64,000 bases of DNA from Tidjanibacter sp. (GTDB lineage: Bacteria > Bacteroidota > Bacteroidia > Bacteroidales > Rikenellaceae), in contig JAFVSJ010000017.1 in assembly GCA_017503805.1 (NCBI GenBank), forward strand, positions 1-64,000. Direction: 5' to 3'. A program made the position numbers and the translations under genes. Shown here piece after piece: positions 25,237-34,764 of the stretch; the stretch's first letter is position 1; the number at the start of each line of letters is the position of its first letter. The notes below the pieces were generated by a model. The model was not told where the DNA came from and did not search any database. It saw nothing but the letters and a program-made list of their open reading frames with translations.

Positions 25237-25995
25237 ATGAAGGTAGCAATCCTCCAATTCGACATAAAACACCTCGACAGAGAGGGCAACATCCACACCA
25301 TAGAACGACTACTCGATGGGGTGGAGTGCGACCTCGTAATCCTACCCGAGATGTTCGCAACAGGCTACTGCATAGATGCCGAGCAGGTGTCGGAGCCTGC
25401 TGAGGGTGCCACCTACAGTTGGATGAAACGAATCTCTGCCGAGGGCGGTTTCGGCATTATGGGCTCTGTGGCTGTATGCGACAAGGGTAACTACTTCAAC
25501 CGTATGTACATCATTCTGCCCGACGGCACCACGTGCCACTACGACAAGCGCCACCTCTTCACCTTTGCCGGCGAAGAGCGCACATTTGCACGTGGCACAG
25601 AGCGTGTGGTGGTTGAGTGGAAGGGAGTGCGCATCTTGCCACTCATCTGCTACGATTTGCGTTTCCCTGTGTGGAGCTACCTACCGGGTGGTGTAGACCT
25701 CATCGTCTATTCGGCATCGTGGGCAGCGAGTCGTGCGGGGGCTTGGGATACTCTCCTACCCGCTCGAGCGGTGGAAAATCAGGCTTGGGTTGCAGGAGTC
25801 AACCGCACAGGCATCGACCACGAGGGCACTCCTTACAATGGTCACTCCGCCATCTATGACCATTTGGGCCGCAAGGTCGCCGATTGCGGCGAGAGCGAGC
25901 AGGTGGTTGTTGTGGAGTTGCAGCCCGAAAAGATTGCCGCCTTCAGAGAAAAATTCAGAGCTTGGCAGGATGCCGACCAATTCCAAATCAGATGA
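25237..25995 (+). CDS. nitrilase-superfamily omega-amidase-like hydrolase
   Basis: A 252-residue carbon-nitrogen hydrolase. The Glu-Lys-Cys triad is visible: Glu in [11 protein letters not shown] (about residue 41), Lys in CHYDKRHLF (about 107) and Cys in LICYDLRFP (about 142). Similarity is closest to the YafV/omega-amidase branch, which hydrolyses alpha-ketoglutaramate and related amides. Its TGA overlaps the uvrA ATG by four bases (ATGA), so both are translated from one message. A -7-like TATTTTTG lies about 25 bases before the ATG. Confidence 0.9.
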   Translation: MKVAILQFDIKHLDREGNIHTIERLLDGVECDLVILPEMFATGYCIDAEQVSEPAEGATYSWMKRISAEGGFGIMGSVAVCDKGNYFNRMYIILPDGTTCHYDKRHLFTFAGEERTFARGTERVVVEWKGVRILPLICYDLRFPVWSYLPGGVDLIVYSASWAASRAGAWDTLLPARAVENQAWVAGVNRTGIDHEGTPYNGHSAIYDHLGRKVADCGESEQVVVVELQPEKIAAFREKFRAWQDADQFQIR

Positions 25996-28817
25996 ACGAA
26001 CAAGAAAAAATAGTCATAACCGGAGCGAGAGTCAACAACCTCAAGAACGTAGACCTCGAGATACCTCGCGAAAGTCTTGTAGTCATAACAGGGCTCTCGG
26101 GTAGCGGCAAGTCATCGCTCGCCTTCGACACCATCTATGCCGAGGGACAACGCCGTTATATGGAGACACTATCCTCCTATGCCCGCCAATTTGTAGGCTC
26201 TATGGAACGTCCCGATGTGGACAAAATTGAGGGACTCAGTCCCGTGGTAGCCATTGAGCAAAAGACCACCAACAAGAACCCCCGTTCGACAGTTGGCACC
26301 GTCACCGAAATAAACGACTTCCTCCGCCTACTCTATGCACGTGCTGCACGTGCCTACTCCCCCATAACGGGAGAGGAGATGGTCCACTACACCGACGAAC
26401 AGATAATTGCCCTCATCGAGGAGAAGTTCGCAGGCCATCGCATAGCGATGCTTGCACCCGTCATCAAGGGGCGCAAAGGCCACTATCGCGAACTCTTCGA
26501 GGGATTCATCAAACGCGGTTTCCTCCACGCAAGGATAGACGGCGAGGTCAAAGAGATTGTGTCGGGAATGAAACTCGACCGCTACAAAACCCACACCATA
26601 GAGCTCGTCATAGATCGTCTGATTGTGGGTGAGAGTGGTCGTGACCGACTGACCAAGAGCCTCAAAGAGTCTATGCGACAGGGCAAAGGCACGATGCTCA
26701 TCTACGACTACAACCTCGACACGGCACGCTACTTTTCGCGCCATCTGATGTGCCCCACTACGGGAGTCTCATTCGATGAGCCGGCTCCATATACGTTTTC
26801 GTTCAATTCACCACAAGGGGCCTGTCCTCACTGCGGAGGTTTGGGCGAGGAGGCGCGTTTCGATATGGACAAACTCACCCCCGACAAACGACTCAGCATT
26901 GCCGAGGGTGGTATCGCACCACTATATAAACTGCGCACCAAGTGGTTTCTTGCCACAATGTCGGCCCTCGGTCGCCGCTACGATTTCACTATAGACGACC
27001 CGATAGGCTCACTTTCGGAGGAGGCTATGGCCGCAGTTGTCAATGGCGACTCGGAGCCCGTAGCTGTCAACGCACAGGCACTCTACGGAGGTGGCGGCAT
27101 CCAGATGGTCGCCTGGCAGGGCATAGCCCACTATCTCGAAAGCCACACCGAGGAGGGTGCACGAGGTACGGGAGCCAAGTGGCTCGGACAATTTGTGGAG
27201 CACACCCCTTGCAGTGTCTGCGGAGGCTCGAGACTCAAGAGCGATGCGCTCCATTTCCGCATCGCAGGCAAGAACATCGCCGAGGTGAGCGATATGAGCA
27301 TCGAACGTCTGCGCGAATGGATTGCCACCGTTCCGGACTCGATGACAACCAAGGAGAGAGCCATAGCACGAGAGATTCTCAAGGAGATTGGCGACCGACT
27401 CGGATTTCTCTGCGATGTAGGACTCGGCTATCTCTCGCTCAGCCGCCCCTCGAGGTCACTATCGGGCGGTGAGAGCCAACGCATACGCCTTGCAACACAA
27501 GTGGGCTCCAAACTCGTCAATGTACTCTACATCCTCGACGAACCGAGCATAGGACTCCACCAGCGAGACAACCGCAAACTCATCGACAGTCTGAAAAATC
27601 TGCGTGATGAGGGCAATAGTGTAATTGTGGTCGAGCACGACGAGGAGATGATGCGCTCGGCCGATTGGATAGTCGATATGGGCCCTCTGGCCGGTCGTAA
27701 GGGAGGAGAGGTGGTTGCCCAAGGTAAGTTTGACGATATACTCGGAGCCGATTCGCTCACTGCCGACTACCTTGCCGGCCGACGCTCCATAGAGATTCCG
27801 CCACACCGCCATATCGGTAACGGCAAGAGCATACGAATCGAGGGAGCAACGGGCAACAATCTGAAGGATGTGAGCGTAGAGATTCCTCTCGGAATGATGG
27901 TCTGCGTCACGGGTGTCAGCGGTAGCGGTAAATCTTCACTCATAAACGAAACTCTACGGCCACACTTGAGTCGTACGCTCCACCACTCATTCGACCAAGC
28001 ACTCCATTTCAGAGCCATCGAGGGTGTGGAGAATATTGACAAACTCGTGGTTGTAGACCAGAGCCCCATCGGTCGCACACCTCGCAGCAACCCGGCAACC
28101 TACTCCAACGTCTTTTCGGACATACGCAAACTCTTCGAAAAGACTCAAGATGCACAGGTCCGCGGATTTGGAGCAGGCCGTTTTTCTTTCAATGTCAAGG
28201 GCGGAAGATGTGAGGAGTGTAAAGGTGCCGGCGTGCAGACCATTGAGATGAACTTCCTGCCCGACGTATATGTCACCTGCAAGTCGTGTGGCGGTCACCG
28301 CTACAACCGCGAGACTCTCGAGGTGAAGTATAAAGGTAAGAATATCGACGATGTGCTGGAGATGACCATCAACCAATCGGTGGAGTTCTTCGAAAACATC
28401 CCGAAGATACACACCAAACTAAAGGCCATACAAGACGTAGGACTCGGCTACCTGAAGTTGGGACAAAGTTGCACAACCTTGTCGGGTGGCGAGAGTCAGC
28501 GCATAAAACTCTCGGCCGAGCTTGCAAAGCGCGACACGGGCCGTACACTCTACATCTTCGACGAGCCCACTACGGGCCTGCACTTTGAGGATATACGCCA
28601 ACTGCTCGATGTGTTCCGCAAACTCATCGAGAGGGGTAATAGTGTAGTTATCATTGAGCACAATCTCGATGTCATCAAGTGTGCCGACTGGATTATTGAT
28701 ATGGGCCCAGAGGGTGGCGAGGCAGGTGGAAAGGTTATAGCCGAGGGAACTCCCGAACAAGTTGCCCGCATCAAGGAGAGCTATACGGGCCAATTCCTCG
28801 CCGAGATACTCGGATAG
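25992..28817 (+). CDS. uvrA: excinuclease ABC subunit A
   Basis: A 941-residue UvrA, the damage-recognising ATPase of nucleotide excision repair. First Walker A is [15 protein letters not shown] (from about 34), with UvrB-contact and insertion domains following. Two signature motifs ([14 protein letters not shown] and [14 protein letters not shown]) and Walker B strands ([22 protein letters not shown]) show both ABC modules. Zinc sites appear as CPHCGG...CSVCGG and CEECKG...CKSCGG. I chose the ATG at 25992, which overlaps the amidase stop; the longer frame upstream is shadow. The length matches E. coli UvrA (940). Confidence 0.97.
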   Translation: MNEQEKIVITGARVNNLKNVDLEIPRESLVVITGLSGSGKSSLAFDTIYAEGQRRYMETLSSYARQFVGSMERPDVDKIEGLSPVVAIEQKTTNKNPRSTVGTVTEINDFLRLLYARAARAYSPITGEEMVHYTDEQIIALIEEKFAGHRIAMLAPVIKGRKGHYRELFEGFIKRGFLHARIDGEVKEIVSGMKLDRYKTHTIELVIDRLIVGESGRDRLTKSLKESMRQGKGTMLIYDYNLDTARYFSRHLMCPTTGVSFDEPAPYTFSFNSPQGACPHCGGLGEEARFDMDKLTPDKRLSIAEGGIAPLYKLRTKWFLATMSALGRRYDFTIDDPIGSLSEEAMAAVVNGDSEPVAVNAQALYGGGGIQMVAWQGIAHYLESHTEEGARGTGAKWLGQFVEHTPCSVCGGSRLKSDALHFRIAGKNIAEVSDMSIERLREWIATVPDSMTTKERAIAREILKEIGDRLGFLCDVGLGYLSLSRPSRSLSGGESQRIRLATQVGSKLVNVLYILDEPSIGLHQRDNRKLIDSLKNLRDEGNSVIVVEHDEEMMRSADWIVDMGPLAGRKGGEVVAQGKFDDILGADSLTADYLAGRRSIEIPPHRHIGNGKSIRIEGATGNNLKDVSVEIPLGMMVCVTGVSGSGKSSLINETLRPHLSRTLHHSFDQALHFRAIEGVENIDKLVVVDQSPIGRTPRSNPATYSNVFSDIRKLFEKTQDAQVRGFGAGRFSFNVKGGRCEECKGAGVQTIEMNFLPDVYVTCKSCGGHRYNRETLEVKYKGKNIDDVLEMTINQSVEFFENIPKIHTKLKAIQDVGLGYLKLGQSCTTLSGGESQRIKLSAELAKRDTGRTLYIFDEPTTGLHFEDIRQLLDVFRKLIERGNSVVIIEHNLDVIKCADWIIDMGPEGGEAGGKVIAEGTPEQVARIKESYTGQFLAEILG

Positions 28818-28846
28818 AGGATTTCACACACGCCGTTTCAAACATC

Positions 28847-28888
28847 GAGGCCGAAGTGTTCTGATTGACACCTCGGCCTCAATTAATT
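28847..28888 (+). terminator. terminator after uvrA
   Basis: GAGGCCGA (28847-28854) pairs with TCGGCCTC (28873-28880), with inner GTGT/ACAC pairing. The downstream tail (AATTAATTT) is only moderately T-rich, so termination may be incomplete. It lies between convergent genes. Confidence 0.65.
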
Positions 28889-28892
28889 TCAT

Positions 28893-29324
28893 TTACGCCA
28901 TATTGCTCCACCTCTCCACTATCCTCAGCCAAAAGGGTGTATTACGCACCACCCACCAGATAAAATAGAGGGCAATATAGGCGAAGGCAACTGACTTATG
29001 CCAAACAACGTTTCGCACAGGAGTTATCCAACCTACATCTCGCAGCAGATAAGTAACCACAAGTGCCAGAATATATGGAGTAGCAATGAGCATAAAAGGG
29101 TTGAGCAACAATGCCTCCCCAAACTCCCCATTAAGCAGGGCGTGCAACATCCGTTGATTGCCACAAGAGGGGCAGTCGTAGCCCGTCAGCAGTTTCATCG
29201 GACATCTTGGCACAAGCCACGACGAAGAAGGATCTATATGACGATAGACAACCGCCAAGCCGACAATCGCCACCACAATCGCCAGTCCGATTGCAATATT
29301 ATGCCGTTTGGTGTGAATTGACAT
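28893..29324 (-). CDS. DUF2752 family membrane protein
   Basis: A 143-residue protein with three hydrophobic segments, at about 12-26, 80-98 and 115-132. The DUF2752 core CPMKLLTGYDCPSCGNQRMLHALLNG is present, with the family's Cys pair. The function of the family is unknown. It lies six bases downstream of the CD225-like gene on the same strand; the two families often occur together in Bacteroidota. Confidence 0.9.
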   Translation of the reverse strand: MSIHTKRHNIAIGLAIVVAIVGLAVVYRHIDPSSSWLVPRCPMKLLTGYDCPSCGNQRMLHALLNGEFGEALLLNPFMLIATPYILALVVTYLLRDVGWITPVRNVVWHKSVAFAYIALYFIWWVVRNTPFWLRIVERWSNMA

Positions 29325-29330
29325 CAGTCT

Positions 29331-29606
29331 CTAATAGTCCAATCCGAGAAGCCCTATGGCCAAAATAAGCAGCAGGTAAATGCCCCAGACAGCCACACTT
29401 GTAAATACTGCCCACAGAGTCCATTTCTTGGCATCTTGGGATGCACGCATAGCCATTTCGTGATTACCGGCCACCCAATAGTCATTAACTTTAGTAGCAT
29501 TGATAATTGCCACGACACCGAAAGGTACGCAGCAGAGAACAGTCGACAAGATAGCCCACACAAGATAGTTCTGTGGCGGCATCTGATTAGTAGTGTTAGT
29601 TTCCAT
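29331..29606 (-). CDS. CD225/dispanin-like small membrane protein
   Basis: A 91-residue protein with two hydrophobic segments (about 14-35, YLVWAILSTVLCCVPFGVVAI, and 62-86). The first, with the Cys-Cys-Pro-Phe-Gly pattern followed by a polar loop containing ASQDAKKW, is characteristic of the CD225/dispanin family. It probably forms a re-entrant or two-helix membrane hairpin. It is cotranscribed with the DUF2752 gene. The bacterial role is not known. Confidence 0.88.
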   Translation of the reverse strand: METNTTNQMPPQNYLVWAILSTVLCCVPFGVVAIINATKVNDYWVAGNHEMAMRASQDAKKWTLWAVFTSVAVWGIYLLLILAIGLLGLDY

Positions 29607-29951
29607 AATAAAGATGATTTGATTGAAGTATCGTTGGAAAGATTATCACACAACAAATATAAACAAAAACCACCACGATTCCTACGTTTTATTCCACATT
29701 TAGTTGATTTTTTACATCTCGAAAGTGCAATAATGACAGACGGGTGTCAAATAATGTTGTTCCGCAGAATAGAGGCACGATAGTTGCAAGGGAGAACGGG
29801 TAATATCCACCTCTTCACACAAAACGTTCAAATGGTCGGAATCTGCTCTAAACAACAAAATATATCCCACAGCAAGAGAGTTAGTAGGAAAAACAAAATA
29901 CGTTTAGACTCCCGAAAGTCGGGAGCACACAACTCTAACAACAACCACACT
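29607..29951. other. 345-base gene-poor divergent region
   Basis: No convincing gene was seen. On the minus strand TATATTTG occurs near 29658-29651, a likely -7 element of the CD225-like gene. On the plus strand TACGTTTA (29899-29906) is a one-mismatch -7 candidate for the downstream gene, and CTCCCGA/TCGGGAG (29909-29915 and 29919-29925) forms a tight hairpin with a three-base loop near the start of that leader. The downstream open frame extends into this region to 29784 but without family similarity. Confidence 0.5.
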
Positions 29952-30689
29952 ATGGGAACAGAAAAGGCCGCACGAATTCAGACATCCATCCTCAATGCGG
30001 CAGAGAAAAAAGCACTCGTTTGGCTTGCGCACCGACAGCCACGATGGGTAACATCCGACCTACTTACCTATGTAGGTGTATTCGGTGCACTCCTCTGCGG
30101 AGTGGGATTTGCACTCTCAAGCATAGACATCTCATTCCTATGGCTCTCGTCGCTCGGCCTTGTAATAAATTGGTACGGCGACTCACTTGACGGAACACTC
30201 GCCCGTGTGAGAGGTACACAAAGGCCCAAATATGGATTTTTTATTGACCACTCCATAGATGCCATAACCATCACACTAATGTGCGTGGGAGCAGGCTTGT
30301 CCCCCCTACTCCGTCTCGATGTGGCACTGTGCGTATTGGTGGCCTACCTCATACTCTCGGTCTACACCTACGTATGCACCATAGTGACCAACCAAATGAG
30401 GCTTACCTACGGTAAACTCGGCCCTACGGAGTTCCGACTCATTGTCATCATCGCCAACACCATATTTATATATACTCCGTGGAGCGAACTCCAATACACC
30501 TTTGGGACAGAGGTATTCTCACTCTTCGACATCATTGCCTGCTGTGTAGTTGTCATAATCGCAGTGCTTTGGGTAGCGCAATGGCTCATTGACCGTCGAG
30601 CGCTCTCCAAACTCGACCCTCTGAAGAAGTACAACCCGGAGAAAATAGAGGTCGACACTCGCACAACAAATATGAAAAAGCAAGCATAG
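29952..30689 (+). CDS. CDP-alcohol phosphatidyltransferase family protein
   Basis: A 245-residue integral membrane enzyme. The catalytic motif is complete: Asp77, Asp80-Gly81, Ala84-Arg85, Gly95, Asp99 and Asp103 (DSLDGTLAR then YGFFIDHSID), as in phosphatidyltransferases that move a phosphatidyl or similar group from a CDP-lipid to an alcohol. About six hydrophobic helices are present. I used the ATG at 29952 (MGTEKAARIQ) since the upstream 56 codons look non-coding. The alcohol acceptor cannot be told. It is 11 bases upstream of a GtrA-acyltransferase fusion, suggesting that the pair makes or modifies a membrane lipid. Confidence 0.9.
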   Translation: MGTEKAARIQTSILNAAEKKALVWLAHRQPRWVTSDLLTYVGVFGALLCGVGFALSSIDISFLWLSSLGLVINWYGDSLDGTLARVRGTQRPKYGFFIDHSIDAITITLMCVGAGLSPLLRLDVALCVLVAYLILSVYTYVCTIVTNQMRLTYGKLGPTEFRLIVIIANTIFIYTPWSELQYTFGTEVFSLFDIIACCVVVIIAVLWVAQWLIDRRALSKLDPLKKYNPEKIEVDTRTTNMKKQA

Positions 30690-30701
30690 CCACACGCTCC
30701 T

Positions 30702-32018
30702 ATGAGCAAACCATCCCACCTAACCCGTATAACGAAAGTGATAAAGTACCTGAAATTTATGATAAGCCGCGGGGCTGGCACAATAGTCGACACCGTTGTG
30801 CTGTGGATTTTTTCGCGTTTCGTCTTTGACGGAGGCTATTGGGCGACCTATGTAGTGTCGCCCATAATCTCTTTCGAGGCAGCCGTAATGTGCAACTTCA
30901 TCTGCTCCTACTATTGGATTTGGAGCAGTCGCATCAGCAACCACAGCAGACGCTCATTCTGGCGACATTTTTTGGGTTTCAATCTCACCTCTGTGGCTGG
31001 ATTCCTCGTCAAGATGCTCTTCTTGTTGCTCTTCGAACGACTATTCGGCTGGAACGTTGTCATCTGTAATTTGGTTGCTCTCTGCATCTCGGGAGTACTC
31101 AACTTTTTCCTCTCCGAAAAGCTCGTTTTTCGCACCACGCGACAACGCCCTGCGCACGAACTACTCTCCATCGAGGAGCTCGGTCGCCTCTCACCCCTAT
31201 TCAGAGGTACTATAGGACAGTTGTTTGCCCGATTTGCTATGTGGGTGTGTGCTGTTGGCCACATCAACGAACTCTACGACCATATTTGCGACTGCACAGG
31301 CCCCACCGCAGCACGCAAAGCACTCCGCAAAATCGGATGCGACTACCAAATAGGTAACCCCGAGAGGCTCCAAGAACTACCCGAAGGCTCGTTTATTGTC
31401 ATCAGCAACCACCCCTACGGAGCCATCGACGGAGTGATTATGCTCGATATGATGGGCCACCGTCGCAGCGATCTGAAGATTATGGTCAACAAGATACTCG
31501 GGCGTATAGAGCCAATGCAGGAGAACTTTATCACCGTAACCCCTACGGGCAACACAAAACAGCAAGCCGACCGAACAACCTTGGCGGGCATACGCACCTG
31601 CCTCAAACACCTCCACGATGGTCATCCTCTCGGTCTATTCCCCTCGGGGGCAGTGTCGGACCTGCATCTATCCGACCTCACCATCTCCGACCGCGAGTGG
31701 CAAGAGAGTCTGCTGCGACTCATACAAAAGGCCGGAGTGCCCATCGTTCCCATCCACTTCATCGACCGCAACTCACTATTCTACTATTCGTTGGGCGTGA
31801 TAGATTGGCGCATAAGGCTACTTCGACTACCGCGCGAGGTACTCAACAAAGGGCGCGGCCGTCATCGGGTGGTAATTGGTAAGACAATATCTGTTGAAGA
31901 GCAGAAGAGCTATGCAGACTACACCTCGCTCGGTCAGGCTCTGCGCAGGGCTGTCTACGAGATGCCCATACCGAAAGATTTCACCCCCTCTTCGACTCTC
32001 TGCAAAGCAGATAGCTAA
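30702..32018 (+). CDS. GtrA-like membrane domain fused to a lysophospholipid-type acyltransferase
   Basis: A 438-residue two-domain protein. Residues 15-145 contain four hydrophobic helices and match the GtrA fold (FMISRGAGTIVDTVVLWIF ... FFLSEKLVFR), a family associated with flipping or transfer of lipid-linked sugars. Residues about 215-420 are a PlsC/LPLAT-type acyltransferase. The catalytic motif is NHPYGAIDG with His237 and Asp243, spaced HX5D as in a branch with NHPxGxxDG, rather than the usual HX4D. The later FPSGAVSDL is the acyltransferase block III region. Directly downstream of the CDP-alcohol phosphatidyltransferase. A lipid acyltransferase role is likely; substrate unknown. Confidence 0.82.
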   Translation: MSKPSHLTRITKVIKYLKFMISRGAGTIVDTVVLWIFSRFVFDGGYWATYVVSPIISFEAAVMCNFICSYYWIWSSRISNHSRRSFWRHFLGFNLTSVAGFLVKMLFLLLFERLFGWNVVICNLVALCISGVLNFFLSEKLVFRTTRQRPAHELLSIEELGRLSPLFRGTIGQLFARFAMWVCAVGHINELYDHICDCTGPTAARKALRKIGCDYQIGNPERLQELPEGSFIVISNHPYGAIDGVIMLDMMGHRRSDLKIMVNKILGRIEPMQENFITVTPTGNTKQQADRTTLAGIRTCLKHLHDGHPLGLFPSGAVSDLHLSDLTISDREWQESLLRLIQKAGVPIVPIHFIDRNSLFYYSLGVIDWRIRLLRLPREVLNKGRGRHRVVIGKTISVEEQKSYADYTSLGQALRRAVYEMPIPKDFTPSSTLCKADS

Positions 32019-32140
32019 GATTGAGAGTCGTAGAATATCGAAGCATAAAACAATATACCACAGATAGTTGATGACTATATATCAGGTTTGAGCAACCGAC
32101 CAAATGGGAGAAATTGCAAACCAGTTTCCTAACATATTTC

Positions 32141-32148
32141 TATATTTG
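32141..32148 (+). promoter_or_regulatory. -7 element before the DUF2147 gene
   Basis: TATATTTG, an exact match to the -7 consensus, lies 45 bases before the ATG at 32194. No TTTG is found at the 19-base spacing. Confidence 0.5.
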
Positions 32149-32193
32149 TTTTGAAAAGTAAAAAGGTTTTCTCATAAAAATGATTGATTGGTA

Positions 32194-32589
32194 ATGAAAA
32201 GGATTCTTCTCACCCTCGCCACTTTGTTCATCGGCATCGTGGCACTCTCGGCCCAGAGCCAATTCGTTGGCAAATGGACCACTATCGACGACAAAACAGA
32301 GGAGCCCAAAGGACTCGTGGAGATCTACAAAGCCGACGATGGTCTTTACTATGGTAAGCTCGTAGATACCTATGGTCCCGACAAGAGCAAAGTGGGCGCT
32401 ATGATTGTCAGGGGTATGAAGTTTGAGGATGGCAAACTCACAGGCGGTAAGATTTTCGACCCCGAGGCCGGCAAGCTCTACTACTGCACCATTAAGTACA
32501 ATGCGCAGAAAAAGCAGCTCGACCTTCGCGGCTCGCTCGACAAAAAGGGTCTTATCGGTCGCACCCAAACTTGGGTGAACAAACAGTAG
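32194..32589 (+). CDS. DUF2147 family secreted protein
   Basis: A 131-residue exported protein. Signal peptide MKRILLTLATLFIGIVALSAQ, then a compact lipocalin-like beta-rich domain of the DUF2147 family: VGKWTTIDDKTEEPKGLVEIYKADDGLYYGKLV, ending in LRGSLDKKGLIGRTQTWV. I preferred the ATG at 32194 over the TTG two codons earlier. The family is widespread in Bacteroidota and Proteobacteria as a periplasmic protein of unknown function. It is monocistronic. Confidence 0.88.
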   Translation: MKRILLTLATLFIGIVALSAQSQFVGKWTTIDDKTEEPKGLVEIYKADDGLYYGKLVDTYGPDKSKVGAMIVRGMKFEDGKLTGGKIFDPEAGKLYYCTIKYNAQKKQLDLRGSLDKKGLIGRTQTWVNKQ

Positions 32590-32690
32590 ACACACTCTCA
32601 CTATTCATAACCGAAGACAAGGCATCGAGAATTTTCTCGGTGCCATGTCGATTTTTATCCACCCCTATAACAAACATCGTTCGAGGGGAC

Positions 32691-32723
32691 AAAAAAAGCA
32701 GACTCCCTATTTGGAAGTCTGCT
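32691..32723 (-). terminator. terminator of the nusB-DUF1573-yajC operon
   Basis: AGCAGACT (32697-32704) and AGTCTGCT (32716-32723) form an 8-bp stem. On the minus strand the stem is followed by seven T (complement of A 32691-32697). It stands 34 bases after the yajC stop. Confidence 0.85.
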
Positions 32724-32756
32724 CTCTCTATCGGCTTCAAGCACCGAACTCAAAAA

Positions 32757-33068
32757 CTACTGGCGAGGATCACGCATAATGGCGCTTTTGTCAACGCGAA
32801 GAGTCACATTGCCATCTACCTCCATAAGGATGTCGCGCTCGTTGATCTCCTTAACAACGCCATAGATACCACCGGCAGTAACAACTTTCTGGCCTTTGGC
32901 AAGCGACGAGCGGAAGTTGTCGAGCTCTTTCTGCTGTTTGCGCTGGGGGCGAATCATAAAGAAATACATCACCACGAAGAGCATTACAATCATCAGGATG
33001 GAGCTCCAGGGCGAACCGGCAGGAGTAGCGGCAGGTGCTGCCTGCAACATAATAGTCATAAAATTCAT
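32757..33068 (-). CDS. yajC: preprotein translocase subunit YajC
   Basis: A 103-residue Sec accessory protein. It has a single membrane helix (about 20-38, SSILMIVMLFVVMYFFMI), followed by the family hallmark RPQRKQQKELDNFRSSLAKGQKVVTAGGIYGVV. The ATG at 33068 (MNFMTIMLQ) is preferred over an in-frame TTG two codons upstream. It binds SecDF in other bacteria. It is the last gene after nusB and a DUF1573 gene. Confidence 0.95.
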   Translation of the reverse strand: MNFMTIMLQAAPAATPAGSPWSSILMIVMLFVVMYFFMIRPQRKQQKELDNFRSSLAKGQKVVTAGGIYGVVKEINERDILMEVDGNVTLRVDKSAIMRDPRQ

Positions 33069-33162
33069 AGTCAAATAATTTTTATTATAATTAAACTTGT
33101 TTATTTCAATCTCTCAAGAGAGAAACAAAGGTGTGCATTTCCACCCAAAGACTCTCTCCCCC

Positions 33163-33606
33163 CTACTCCATATCGGCCGTAACAACAATTTTTTTCGGCC
33201 CCATTGTGGCAGAGGTTACAATATAGAACGCTCGCGGCACGAAATAATTGTATCCGGAGGAGTAGAATGTCATCTTCGCAACACTTTTCTCACCTGCCGA
33301 AATAGGCTCACGCACATAGTCGAGTTCGAGGCATCCGCAAGAGGTGTCGGTCGTCACAATCACCAAAGGCGCCACACCTTTATTCTCAAGCGCCACTGTG
33401 CGCTCCACCACCTCACCTGCCCTTACTCGGCCGAAGTCGATAGTGTCGACCCTCATCGAGTCGGTCAGCACAATAGTCTGCAGGTTTGCTATCGAGCTAC
33501 TCCTTGGCGCGGCACCACGGCCGACGCAAGAGAGCATCAAAAGAGCCATTGCCCCTACACCACAGTAACGACAACAACGCTGCCTCGCTTTGCGCATAGC
33601 ACTCAT
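33163..33606 (-). CDS. DUF1573 family lipoprotein
   Basis: A predicted lipoprotein of about 147 residues. The signal MSAMRKARQRCCRYCGVGAM ends in a lipobox (LLMLSC). The rest is one Ig-like DUF1573 domain: IDFGRVRAGEVVERTVALENKGVAPLVIVTTDTSCGCLE, with the typical TSCGC motif. The start is uncertain among a GTG at 33612, ATG at 33606 and ATG at 33597. It lies between nusB (14-base gap) and yajC, an arrangement usual in Bacteroidales. Confidence 0.88.
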   Translation of the reverse strand: MSAMRKARQRCCRYCGVGAMALLMLSCVGRGAAPRSSSIANLQTIVLTDSMRVDTIDFGRVRAGEVVERTVALENKGVAPLVIVTTDTSCGCLELDYVREPISAGEKSVAKMTFYSSGYNYFVPRAFYIVTSATMGPKKIVVTADME

Positions 33607-33620
33607 CGGCACCTACTCAA

Positions 33621-34565
33621 TTAGAATTCAACCAAACCACGTCCCTGCTTATTGATGCGGCCATCGGCAGTGAGGTCGGCGGTAATCTTGTCGAGCAGAC
33701 CATTGATGAATGTGCTGCTGCCGAGTGTGCTGTAGTACTTGGCAATCTCGATATACTCGTCGAGTGTAACCTTCACAGGGATGGAGTCGAAACCTACAAG
33801 TTCGGCGATTGCGGTGGTAAGTATGATGTTATCCATCACTGCGATGCGCTCAACATCCCAATTGCGGGTATACTGCTCCACAATCTTGATGTGCTCATCG
33901 TAGTTAACAGCGGCGCGAGCGAAGAGGCGTTTTACGAAGGCCTCATCGTCGTCGCTCTTGTATTTGGGCAGCAAGGGTAATGCCTCTTGCTTTGCTCGGC
34001 AAGCCGAGAGAGTACGCAGCACCATAATGAGGATAAAATCAACCTCGTCGCTCCACATAATCGAGCTCTCCTCGAGCACCTCATTGAGCATCGGGTTATC
34101 CTGCACGGTCTGGAGATAGAACTCCTCTACGAGTTTGCAATCCTCAGCATAGCTATTCTGCTCTGATGCCATATAGTTGATATAGTACTCCGACTCGACC
34201 ATCTTATTGTAGAGGTGCTTAATAAGCTCGGGATAGCTGCCCCAACCGAGTCGTTTCTCTATGAGCATACGATCGAGTTCATCGTCGTTTTCAATCTGAG
34301 CGACAACGGCATTACGTATGAATTTACGATTGGGGTTAAGTTCCTCTTGTGTGGGGAGATGTTTTCGAAGTCCTATCTCTATGCGCTCTTCGGCATAGCG
34401 TTTGACATCTGCAATCAGCGAAAGCATATGGGGATAGAGATCATAGGCCTTGTCGATACCGGTCATCAGGTTTTTCTCCTCCATAGCAACGGAGTCACAA
34501 GCACCGGTCAGGTGCGCATAGATAGCTTTAACGACCTTGATTCTCAAAAATCTTCTGCTGAACAT
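33621..34565 (-). CDS. nusB: transcription antitermination factor NusB (long form)
   Basis: A 314-residue NusB. The N-terminal segment MFSRRFLRIKVVKAIYAHL and the C-terminal domain (about 190-300) with VNYDEHIKIVEQYTRNWDVERIAVMDNIILTTAIAELVGFDSIPVKVTLDEYIEIAKYYST-like core are clear NusB. The extra central segment makes it about twice the E. coli length, which is normal for Bacteroidota. I chose the ATG at 34563-34565. A promoter lies directly upstream. NusB binds boxA RNA with NusE in rRNA antitermination. Confidence 0.95.
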   Translation of the reverse strand: MFSRRFLRIKVVKAIYAHLTGACDSVAMEEKNLMTGIDKAYDLYPHMLSLIADVKRYAEERIEIGLRKHLPTQEELNPNRKFIRNAVVAQIENDDELDRMLIEKRLGWGSYPELIKHLYNKMVESEYYINYMASEQNSYAEDCKLVEEFYLQTVQDNPMLNEVLEESSIMWSDEVDFILIMVLRTLSACRAKQEALPLLPKYKSDDDEAFVKRLFARAAVNYDEHIKIVEQYTRNWDVERIAVMDNIILTTAIAELVGFDSIPVKVTLDEYIEIAKYYSTLGSSTFINGLLDKITADLTADGRINKQGRGLVEF

Positions 34566-34592
34566 AAGTATAGAACGTTTAATTTTCGGGCG

Positions 34593-34621
34593 CAAATATA
34601 ATCATTTTTCCGCAAAAACAA
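34593..34621 (-). promoter_or_regulatory. promoter of nusB
   Basis: On the minus strand TTG (34621-34619) and TATATTTG (34600-34593) are 18 bases apart. Expected start near 34586, leader about 20 bases. Confidence 0.7.
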
Positions 34622-34715
34622 TTCTCCACCACCTCGTTCGCCCGCAAAAAGGGAGGCAATAGAGAAAATATCTTGCAGCGAGGGGTGAAGTTAGTGATAA
34701 AAATAGTATTTTTAT

Positions 34716-34739
34716 GGTGTGGTAGCGTGAAGCTACACC
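34716..34739 (+). other. small hairpin in the leader of the aldehyde dehydrogenase gene
   Basis: GTAGC and GCTAC (around 34722-34736) pair about a five-base loop, with an outer GGTG/CACC pairing across a two-base bulge. It ends 26 bases before the ATG. Function is uncertain; no riboswitch class is recognised. Confidence 0.3.
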
Positions 34740-34764
34740 AAGCAAAAGAAAACAGAGTTAGGAT

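Noticed and set aside
29784..29951. Upstream start of the CDP-alcohol phosphatidyltransferase
   Set aside because: The 56 extra codons include the hairpin at 29909-29925 and a low-complexity SNNNHT end; the protein begins sensibly at MGTEKAARIQ.
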